A model generated the notes under the pieces. It did no database searches. It worked only from the letters and a program-made list of their open reading frames with translations, and was not told the origin of the DNA. Both the position numbers and the translations under genes were made by a program. From Dialister sp. CAG:486 (GTDB lineage Bacteria; Bacillota; Negativicutes; Veillonellales; Dialisteraceae): 7,441 nt of DNA. Below are positions 1 through 4,874 of the stretch, in pieces. Positions within the stretch are counted from its first letter, which is position 1, and the number at the start of each line of letters is the position of its first letter. The stretch covers positions 1 through 7,441 of the forward strand of contig FR879534.1 of the NCBI GenBank assembly GCA_000434475.1, read 5' to 3'.

Positions 1-78
1 TCATTCAAGCGGGGGGATCAGACAGAATCAAAGGACGCCTCGCCCTAGGAACAAACCCTCATTTTTTTCTTCCATTTC

Positions 79-87
79 TGCTATAAT
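79..87 (+). promoter_or_regulatory. Extended -10 promoter upstream of mnmA
   Basis: The sequence TGCTATAAT is a perfect extended -10 element (TGn plus TATAAT). No good -35 hexamer lies 16-18 bp upstream, which is tolerated with an extended -10. Transcription would start near 93-95 and leave an mnmA leader of about 300 nt. The start of that leader could form two small hairpins: TCGGA/TCCGA at 99-115 and GGGG-ATA-CCCC at 127-137. I see no T-box consensus or recognisable riboswitch. Positions 1-78 contain no gene I can support. Confidence 0.6.
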
Positions 88-206
88 AAAACAATCCTTC
101 GGACTTTCACTCCGATGAGATTTTCTGGGGATACCCCCGGGATGATGGTTTTGGGAAAACAGTGATCGAAAGGCTTCTGTATGACGACAGCCTCACCGGT
201 CGTAAG

Positions 207-288
207 AGCGCTGCCCGGGCTTGGGAATATCCTGCGCCCTGGCTTTGAGCGCTGCCGGGGCTTGGGAATATCCTGCGCCTTGGCTTTC
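207..288 (+). repeat. 41-bp tandem duplication in the mnmA leader
   Basis: Two adjacent 41-bp copies (207-247 and 248-288) match at 38 of 41 positions. Both contain GGCTTGGGAATATCCTGCGCC. They lie inside the presumed untranslated leader between the promoter at about 82 and the mnmA start. An open frame starting at 181 crosses them, but it runs out of frame into mnmA and shows no family resemblance, so it is not called as a gene. The role is unknown; a recent slippage duplication is the simplest explanation. Confidence 0.85.
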
Positions 289-391
289 CGGCGATCTCTG
301 ATCGTTTCTTGCCGCCCTTTTAAACCGGCCTCGCTGCAGCGGTCAGGCTTCCGATGCGACTGCTTCTTCCGCAGAAAGGATACCTATTTTT

Positions 392-1450
392 ATGACAGAA
401 AAGAAAAAAGTCGTCGTCGCCATGTCCGGCGGTGTCGACAGCACACTCACCGCCAAGCTCCTTCTGGAAGCGGGCTACGAAGTCTGCGGTGCGACCATGT
501 ACCAGTTCGACGGGCAGGAGAAGGAGATCGAAGGCGCGAGAGCCATGGCTGATTTCATCGGCATCCCCTTTCAGGTCGTCGATGTCAGAGAGGCTTACCA
601 GAAATTCGTCCTCCGCTACTTCATCGACGCTTACGCCAAAGGCATGACGCCGAATCCCTGCATGATGTGCGACTTCAAGGTGAAATTTGGCCTCTTCTAT
701 GACGAAGCCAGAAAACACTTCGACGCACCGTATTTTGCAACGGGTCACTATGCGAGGATCCTCTTCCATCCAGAGCGGCAAAAATACGAAGTCCATAAAG
801 GCGTCGACATGGGCAAGGACCAGTCGTACATGATGTACCACCTCACGCAGGACCAGCTCGCGCATATCATTTTCCCGCTAGGGCGCACCTTCAAGAAAGA
901 CACCCGCCGGATCTCTAAAGAAAAAGGACTTCCCATCTACAACAAAGCCGAGTCACAGGATATCTGCTTTTTGACCAGTGAGACATCCTACGTCGAATTT
1001 CTCAAGAACCATGCACCGGAAGCCTTCTCCGAAGGCGATATCGTAGACACCAAAGGCCGCGTCCTCGGACGCCACCGCGGCATCCCTTACTACACCATCG
1101 GACAGCGAAAGGGCCTCGGCATCGCAGCGAGGACTCCGCTCTATGTCGTCGCGTTAAAGCCCGAGAAATCGCAGGTCATCGTTGGCACGAATGACGAGCT
1201 CTTCCGCACCCGCCTTCTGGCGGACGAGCTTCACTTCACAGACGGCGAAGCGCCCGGAGAGGAATTTTCCTGTGAGGCCAAGATCCGCTACGGCATCCGC
1301 GTCCATGACTGCACCGTGACGCTTGAAAGAAACGGCCGCGCCGTCGTGAAATTCAAAGAACCCCAGCGCGCCATCACCAGCGGCCAGTCCGTCGTCTTCT
1401 ACGACGGTGACAGGCTCATCGGCGGGGGAACGATCATGAGGAGACTGTAA
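392..1450 (+). CDS. mnmA: tRNA-specific 2-thiouridylase MnmA
   Basis: This cytoplasmic enzyme adenylates and then thiolates U34 of tRNAs for Lys, Glu and Gln (s2U34), using sulfur relayed from a cysteine desulfurase. At 352 residues it is close to the usual family length. Visible motifs, in order: the PP-loop SGGVDS (residues 12-17), TPNPCMMC (86-93), ATGHYAR (116-122), GKDQSY (141-146), FPLG (161-164), SQDICF (188-193) and YYTIGQRKGLGI (233-244). Cys93 and Cys192 align with the two catalytic cysteines of E. coli MnmA, with an additional Cys90 in an NPCxxC arrangement. The residue after Cys93 is Asp rather than the common Asn. The ATG at 392 is chosen because the PP-loop follows at the normal distance and AAAGGA lies at 375-380. 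No cysteine desulfurase gene is present in the window. It stands alone between its own promoter and terminator. Confidence 0.97.
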   Translation: MTEKKKVVVAMSGGVDSTLTAKLLLEAGYEVCGATMYQFDGQEKEIEGARAMADFIGIPFQVVDVREAYQKFVLRYFIDAYAKGMTPNPCMMCDFKVKFGLFYDEARKHFDAPYFATGHYARILFHPERQKYEVHKGVDMGKDQSYMMYHLTQDQLAHIIFPLGRTFKKDTRRISKEKGLPIYNKAESQDICFLTSETSYVEFLKNHAPEAFSEGDIVDTKGRVLGRHRGIPYYTIGQRKGLGIAARTPLYVVALKPEKSQVIVGTNDELFRTRLLADELHFTDGEAPGEEFSCEAKIRYGIRVHDCTVTLERNGRAVVKFKEPQRAITSGQSVVFYDGDRLIGGGTIMRRL

Positions 1451-1456
1451 GCATAG

Positions 1457-1496
1457 AAAAAACGTTGTACTCATGGCATGGGTACAACGTTTTTTT
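1457..1496 (+). terminator. Bidirectional intrinsic terminator after mnmA
   Basis: A perfect 14-bp stem (AAAAAACGTTGTAC at 1457-1470 with its complement at 1482-1495) encloses an 11-nt loop. It begins 6 bp after the mnmA stop and ends in a T-run. The A-tract on the left arm means it could also stop transcription coming from the right. Confidence 0.93.
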
Positions 1497-1500
1497 GATG

Positions 1501-1529
1501 GGTTTAAGGGTTCAAGGTTCAGGGTTGTG
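1501..1529 (+). repeat. Degenerate GGTTCAG heptamer array after mnmA
   Basis: About four 7-bp units: GGTTTAA (1501-1507), one extra G, GGTTCAA (1509-1515), GGTTCAG (1516-1522) and GGTTGTG (1523-1529). The array starts 5 bp beyond the mnmA terminator. The same unit, GGTTCAG, occurs in five tandem copies at 7393-7427 and, in reverse complement, at 2006-2061. Confidence 0.75.
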
Positions 1530-1531
1530 GT

Positions 1532-1791
1532 GCGGCGCATTTCGTCATCCTGAGCGGAGAAAAACGTCGTATGTTAAGGAAACGCTGATTAAATCGCAGA
1601 GCCCGACTTGGCATGTATTTTCATACAATGCTTCGTCATAACCCGCCTTAAATAGCTTGCTATTCGCGGCGGCTTATTCCTCGCTTTGCATGAAAATACA
1701 AGAGCTAAGTCGGACAACGATTTAATCAGTGTTTCCCTAGAAAATGGCTTATCTGAAGTATGAGAACTGAGTCGAAGGATCTAAGCGCCGC
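1532..1791. repeat. Older interspersed repeat split by the palindromic element
   Basis: The two outer halves face each other. GCGGCGC (1532-1538) followed by CGTCATCCTGAGC pairs loosely with GTCGAAGGATC followed by GCGCCGC (1785-1791). The pairing TCATCCTGAGC / GTCGAAGGATC resembles a common bacterial short interspersed repeat of the type TCATCCTGAGCG...GTCGAAGGATCT, recognised from memory. The two halves are separated by the 165-bp palindrome at 1575-1739 plus about 20-40 bp on each side. Insertion of the palindrome into a pre-existing copy is inferred. Confidence 0.5.
1575..1739. mobile_element. 165-bp MITE-like full-length palindrome
   Basis: The ends form long imperfect inverted repeats of about 48 bp. 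AGGAAACGCTGATTAAATCG starts the left arm, and its counterpart CGATTTAATCAGTGTTTCC closes the right arm. Further matches extend through CCGACTT and TGTATTTTCAT. The dyad continues to the exact centre, where AATAGC-TT-GCTATT (1651-1664) forms the hairpin tip at about 1657.5, so the whole unit could fold as one hairpin. It has no coding capacity. Each end is flanked by TA (TA|AGGAAAC on the left, GTTTCCC|TA on the right), compatible with a TA target duplication as made by IS630/Tc1-mariner transposases. A third copy of the end sequence occurs at 2884-2902. The parent transposon is not in the window. Confidence 0.8.
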
Positions 1792-1824
1792 GGAGCATAC
1801 ATAGGGCAATGCCCGCTCTCTGTT

Positions 1825-1958
1825 TTTCCCTCCTTCCTTTGGAAGGAGGTGCCCCGAAGGGGCGGAGGTTGGCGTGGAAAGCGGTCATTTCACATACGTG
1901 GAGCCAACCCCGTCTCGCTGCGCTCGCCTGCCCCTTCCAAAGGAAGGGGCTAGGGAAA
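1825..1958. mobile_element. 134-bp REPIN/MITE-like inverted hairpin pair
   Basis: The element starts TTTCCCT (1825-1831) and ends AGGGAAA (to 1958). Each side carries a strong hairpin: CCTCCTTCC-TTT-GGAAGGAGG (1829-1849) followed by GCCCC-GAA-GGGGC (1851-1863) on the left, and CCCCTTCC-AAA-GGAAGGGG (1931-1949) on the right. The inner segments GGTTGGC (1867-1873) and GCCAACC (1903-1909) also pair, so the element as a whole is an imperfect palindrome. Two REP-like hairpins in inverted orientation around a short spacer is the REPIN arrangement, but no RAYT-type transposase is present here. Frames crossing it are repeat shadows. Confidence 0.75.
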
Positions 1959-2005
1959 TGCTCAAAATACTTTTCTAAAACTTGCAGCGAAGCTGGCATT
2001 GCAAT

Positions 2006-2061
2006 CCCGAACCCATCAACCTGAACCCATCAACCTGAACCCATCAACCTGAACCCTGAAC
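2006..2061 (-). repeat. Heptamer array CCTGAAC/CCATCAA at the crotonase 3' end
   Basis: Eight contiguous 7-bp units occupy 2006-2061. CCTGAAC-type and CCATCAA units alternate as a 14-bp higher-order repeat, and the array finishes with two CCTGAAC units. CCTGAAC is the reverse complement of GTTCAGG, a circular permutation of the GGTTCAG unit found after mnmA and lysR. The array ends 6 bp from the stop codon of the minus-strand crotonase gene. There is no convincing intrinsic terminator between them. Confidence 0.9.
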
Positions 2062-2067
2062 CCTTTC

Positions 2068-2865
2068 CTATTTCCCCTTAAATTCCGCGGGGCGCTTTTC
2101 GAGGAACGCCGTGATGCCTTCCTTGAAATCCTCCGAAGACGAGCATTCGCCGAGGTAGACAGACTCTGCCTTCATGTATTCCTCAAAGCCCTTGTACATG
2201 CTTTCGAACATCAATTTCTTCATATTTCTATAAGCGAGCGTTGGGCCCTTCGTCAGCTTTTCTGCAAACGCATAGACCGTCGGCAGGAGCTCCTCTTTCG
2301 TCGTGACAGCTTTTACGAGGCCGATGTCATAGGCCTCCTTGGCTGCTACGATGCGTCCCGTGACGAACATGTCGAAGGCGCGGTGTGTACCGATCATGCG
2401 GGGGAGCGTGTACACGCCGCCCGTATCCGGACAGAGACCGATGCCGACAAAGGCCTGCAGGAACTTGGCATTGTCTGCGGCATAGATGAAGTCACAGGCA
2501 AAGGCGAGATTTGCCGCCCCGCCCGCACATGCACCGGCGACCGCACAGATCACGATCTTCGACATCTTCTTCATGTACAGCACGATCTCCGACAGCTTGC
2601 CTGCCAGAGGTCCCATGGACTCCTTCGCAAAATCCGGCTCATCGCAGTGCGCCTTCATGAAGCGGATATCGCCGCCCCCGCTGAAGGCACGCCCTGCGCC
2701 TGCAAGCACGACGACCTTCACCGCTTGATCCGCTTCCGCTTCATGCAGCGCGCTTTCCACCTCGAGCGACATGTTCATGTCGAGGGCATTCAGCGTCGGT
2801 GCGTAGTCCAGCGTGATGGTCGCGATGGATCTCTCTACCGTGTAGTGAATCATTTTGTAATCCAT
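2068..2865 (-). CDS. Crotonase-family enoyl-CoA hydratase/isomerase
   Basis: This 265-residue soluble protein has the crotonase fold, whose members bind acyl-CoA thioesters and stabilise an enolate in an oxyanion hole. The first oxyanion segment is GRAFSGGGDI (58-67) and the second is AGACAGGAAN (110-119). PDTGG (146-150) and LPR (154-156) follow, and a C-terminal FxEKRxxxF (254-262) is typical of the family. By my hand alignment to rat enoyl-CoA hydratase, both catalytic glutamates are absent: Glu144 corresponds to Asn119 and Glu164 to Phe139. Asp147 in PDTGG sits where PaaG-type isomerases and 4-chlorobenzoyl-CoA dehalogenase keep their catalytic Asp. An isomerase-like activity is therefore more likely than classical hydration, but the substrate is unknown. 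The start at 2865 has an SD AAGGAGGT (2872-2879) with a 7-nt spacer. The gene is monocistronic and has no beta-oxidation neighbours. Confidence 0.93.
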   Translation of the reverse strand: MDYKMIHYTVERSIATITLDYAPTLNALDMNMSLEVESALHEAEADQAVKVVVLAGAGRAFSGGGDIRFMKAHCDEPDFAKESMGPLAGKLSEIVLYMKKMSKIVICAVAGACAGGAANLAFACDFIYAADNAKFLQAFVGIGLCPDTGGVYTLPRMIGTHRAFDMFVTGRIVAAKEAYDIGLVKAVTTKEELLPTVYAFAEKLTKGPTLAYRNMKKLMFESMYKGFEEYMKAESVYLGECSSSEDFKEGITAFLEKRPAEFKGK

Positions 2866-2883
2866 GGGAATACCTCCTTCTTG

Positions 2884-2902
2884 AATCAGTGTTTCCTTAG
2901 AA
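2884..2902. repeat. Solo terminal inverted repeat in the crotonase leader
   Basis: This stretch matches 1724-1742, the right end of the 165-bp palindrome plus its flank, at 18 of 19 positions, including AATCAGTGTTTCC and the following TAGAA. No second arm is found nearby. It lies between the crotonase promoter and its Shine-Dalgarno site, so it is transcribed as part of the 5' untranslated region. It is probably a remnant of a decayed or deleted copy. Confidence 0.8.
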
Positions 2903-2914
2903 GTCTGTGTCTAT

Positions 2915-2943
2915 ATTATACATCTTTTGAGGAAAATGAGAAA
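2915..2943 (-). promoter_or_regulatory. Probable promoter of the crotonase gene
   Basis: On the minus strand, TATAAT (2920 down to 2915) is a perfect -10 preceded by TG. A weak -35 (TTCTCA or TTTCTC, depending on a 16- or 17-bp spacer) lies at about 2937-2943. Transcription would start near 2908, giving a leader of about 43 nt that includes the solo inverted-repeat end. Confidence 0.55.
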
Positions 2944-2981
2944 TTAAAGATCGCGCTTTGGCGTCACTGGCTTCTATTTCG

Positions 2982-3124
2982 TCCATGGCAAAAGAAAGGT
3001 CATTGGCAAAAGGGAAGGGCTTTCTTGGGAGTGGATCGGGGGCAGCGCGCAGTCCGACATTCGCGGAGAGGGAGACTCTAAAAAAGAGAAATGTCCATCC
3101 CGATCTTTCTTTTTGCTGCTTGGA
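2982..3124. repeat. Possible 143-bp inverted-repeat element
   Basis: TCCATGGCAAAAGAAAGGTC at the left faces GATCTTTCTTTTTG followed by CTGCTTGGA at the right. The two form an imperfect inverted repeat of about 20 bp with a small insertion. The interior contains short open frames on both strands (for example 2958-3140 +), but none has an SD or a recognisable family. The repeat status rests only on these arms, with no second copy in the window. It occupies most of the divergent spacer between the crotonase and dcuB. Confidence 0.35.
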
Positions 3125-3153
3125 TACCATAAATGCATAGCAACCCCGATCTC

Positions 3154-3199
3154 CCATGCATAACCTGTATTTTGATAGACTCAATGCATGGTGTATACT
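3154..3199 (+). promoter_or_regulatory. dcuB promoter with embedded CCATGCAT dyad
   Basis: TTGATA (3172-3177) and TATACT (3194-3199) with a 16-bp spacer form a good sigma-A/70-type promoter, giving a leader of about 48 nt. CCATGCAT (3154-3161) and ATGCATGG (3184-3191) form an 8-bp inverted repeat whose centres are about 30 bp apart. They bracket the -35 and abut the -10. A third ATGCAT lies at 3133-3138. The position suggests an operator or looping site, but the regulator is unknown. A TATAAT at 3229-3234 is too close to the SD to be the main -10. Confidence 0.6.
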
Positions 3200-3253
3200 A
3201 TAAATCGTTGAATCATCCAAAATAAGCATATAATAAAATGGAGGAAATGATTT

Positions 3254-4594
3254 ATGGAAATGCTATTGGGGTTTATTGTCCTTCTCGGGTGTCTCTTCCT
3301 GGGAATTAAGCACGGGGGGATCGGGCTTGCGGTCATCAGCGGCATCGGTCTTACGCTGTACACGTTTGTTTTCCACTACAAGCCGGGCACGCCGCCGATC
3401 GGCGTCATGCTGACCATTCTGGCGGTCGTCACCTGCGCGGGCTTCCTGCAGACGTCCGGCGGGCTGACGGTCATGCTGAAGTATGCGGAAAAATTCCTGC
3501 GCAACAACCCGAAACACATCACGATCCTGGCGCCGGTGACGACCTGGTTCCTGACTATCCTCTGCGGCACGGGTCATGTCGTGTACACCATGTTCCCGAT
3601 CATTTATGATATTTCTATCAAGCAGAATATCCGCCCGGAACGTCCGATGGCGGTATCGTCCATCGCATCCCAGATGGGGGTCTCGGCATCTCCTGTATCG
3701 GTCGCTGTCGTTTCCATCGTAGGCTTCATGGCGGCGGTGGGCTACAACTTCAATCTGCTACAGATTCTGGCGGTGTCCATCCCTGCGACTTTGATCGGCG
3801 TCATCTGTGCGGCTCTTGTCAGCTATAAGAGGGGCAAGGATCTTGAGAATGATCCAACGTTCCAGGAAATGATCAAGGATCCGGAACAGAAGTCCTATGT
3901 CTTTGGCGAGAATGAATCGCTGCAGGGCAAGGAGCTGCCGTCTTCTTATTATCATGCGACCATCATTTTCCTTGTAGGTATCATCCTCATCGCGATCCTG
4001 GGCAATTTCCCTGATCTTCTGCCGCACTTTGCTGATGCGAAGGGCAAGATGAAGGCGATCTCTATGACGACGGTCATCCAGATCATCATGCTCCTGATCT
4101 CTGCGATCATTCTCTTCGTCTGCAAGACGAAGGCGAAGGAGGTCGGAAACAGCCAGGTCTTCCGTGCGGGGGTCGTCGCACTGGTCTCTGTATACGGTGT
4201 CGCTTGGATGGCGGATACCTATTTTGCGAATCATATGTCGATCCTGAAGACCTTCCTGGGCTCTGTCGTTACGGCATATCCATGGGCGTACGCGGTCGTT
4301 CTCTTCTTCACCTCGAAGCTGGTCAATTCTCAGGGCGCGGCCGTCGCTATCGTCATGCCGATGGCGCTGAATCTGGGCATGGATCCGATCATGGTGCTGT
4401 CTTTCATCCCTGCCTGCTATGGTTACTTCTTCCTGCCGACCTACCCGTCGGATCTGGCGTGCATCGGCTTTGACCGTTCCGGTACGACAAGGATCGGGAA
4501 GTTTGTCCTGAACCACAGCTTCATGCTGCCGGGGCTCACCGGTGTCGTGACAGCCTGCATCGCCGGCTTCATCATCGCGCATGTGCTGTACTAA
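3254..4594 (+). CDS. dcuB: Anaerobic C4-dicarboxylate exchanger DcuB
   Basis: This 446-residue polytopic inner-membrane protein belongs to the Dcu family, which exchanges fumarate, malate or aspartate for succinate in anaerobic fumarate respiration. It resembles E. coli DcuB rather than DcuA: LTILCGTGHVVYT (100-112), PIIYD (115-119), NIRPERPMA (125-133), QMG..ASPVSVAVVS (140-154), PWAYAVVL (343-350), TYPSDLA (396-402) and FDRSGTTRIGKF (406-417). Lys355, Thr396 and Asp400 align with E. coli DcuB Lys353, Thr394 and Asp398, which I recall as needed for DcuB's sensory partnership with DcuS. No two-component genes lie in the window. The start at 3254 follows GGAGG at 3240-3244 with a 9-nt spacer. 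The gene is monocistronic, with its own promoter and terminator. It probably serves succinate/fumarate metabolism together with the DASS transporter downstream. Confidence 0.96.
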   Translation: MEMLLGFIVLLGCLFLGIKHGGIGLAVISGIGLTLYTFVFHYKPGTPPIGVMLTILAVVTCAGFLQTSGGLTVMLKYAEKFLRNNPKHITILAPVTTWFLTILCGTGHVVYTMFPIIYDISIKQNIRPERPMAVSSIASQMGVSASPVSVAVVSIVGFMAAVGYNFNLLQILAVSIPATLIGVICAALVSYKRGKDLENDPTFQEMIKDPEQKSYVFGENESLQGKELPSSYYHATIIFLVGIILIAILGNFPDLLPHFADAKGKMKAISMTTVIQIIMLLISAIILFVCKTKAKEVGNSQVFRAGVVALVSVYGVAWMADTYFANHMSILKTFLGSVVTAYPWAYAVVLFFTSKLVNSQGAAVAIVMPMALNLGMDPIMVLSFIPACYGYFFLPTYPSDLACIGFDRSGTTRIGKFVLNHSFMLPGLTGVVTACIAGFIIAHVLY

Positions 4595-4604
4595 GTAGGT
4601 ACGT

Positions 4605-4642
4605 AAAAACGCTCTCGTCGAACATTCGACGGGAGCGTTTTT
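4605..4642 (+). terminator. Bidirectional intrinsic terminator after dcuB
   Basis: A 17-bp stem with a single G-T type mismatch (4605-4621 with 4626-4642) encloses the loop ACAT. It starts with five A and ends with five T, and lies 10 bp after the dcuB stop. It may also serve transcripts arriving from the minus-strand transporter gene at 4875. Confidence 0.93.
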
Positions 4643-4651
4643 GCGTGCTTC

Positions 4652-4865
4652 GTGGCTGGTGGCTAGTGACTAGTGACTGGTGACTGGCGGAAGAAGTCAG
4701 AGGTCAGAAATCGGAAATCAGAAGTCTGAAGTCTGATCCCTAATCCCTAGCTACTCATCCCTGCTTTCTAACTTCAGAAGTCAGAAATCAGATGTCAGAT
4801 GTCTCCCTGTCTAATCCCTAGTCCCTAGTCCCCAGTCCCCAGTCCCTAGTCCCTAGTCCCTAGCT
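4652..4865. repeat. Composite heptamer block between dcuB and the DASS gene
   Basis: Five sub-arrays, nearly all in 7-bp units, fill this 214-bp gap. A: GTGRCTR x5 (4652-4686). B: AAGTCAG-like x6 (4694-4735). C: ATCCCTA-like, about x4 (4736-4763). D: TCAGAWG x4 (4774-4801). E: CCYAGTC-like, about x8 (4810-4865). B and D are the same unit in circular permutation; C resembles E. A (GACTAGT) is close to the reverse complement of E (GACTAGG), so the outer arrays are inverted relative to each other. A begins 9 bp after the dcuB terminator, and E ends 9 bp from the DASS stop codon. Confidence 0.9.
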
Positions 4866-4874
4866 ACCTTTATT

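Noticed and set aside
1..86. Tail of an upstream protein gene
   Set aside because: Short open stretches end at 48 (frame 1) and 86 (frame 3), but neither is long enough to recognise a family or choose between frames.
181..552. 123-codon open frame upstream of and overlapping mnmA
   Set aside because: It overlaps mnmA in another frame, crosses the 41-bp tandem repeat, has no SD and no family resemblance.
1809..2024. Open frames on both strands between mnmA and the crotonase gene
   Set aside because: They are translations of the hairpin-pair element and adjoining repeats, with no start signals.
2062..2067. Intrinsic terminator for the crotonase gene
   Set aside because: No GC-rich stem followed by a T-run is visible between its stop codon and the heptamer array. 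The distant bidirectional hairpin at 1457-1496 is the nearest candidate.
3172..3184. FNR site TTGAT...TCAA upstream of dcuB
   Set aside because: The half-site spacing is one base short of TTGAT-N4-ATCAA, and TTGATA is better explained as the -35 box.
2897..3229. 110-codon minus-strand open frame overlapping the crotonase and dcuB promoters
   Set aside because: No SD, no family resemblance, and it covers promoter elements and a possible repeat. It is kept only as part of the element finding.
3758..4582. 274-codon open frame antisense to dcuB
   Set aside because: Its Arg/Asp-rich composition is the typical shadow of a GC-rich membrane-protein gene on the other strand; dcuB is unmistakable.
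4652..4865. CRISPR array
   Set aside because: The unit is 7 bp with no spacers, and no cas genes are nearby.
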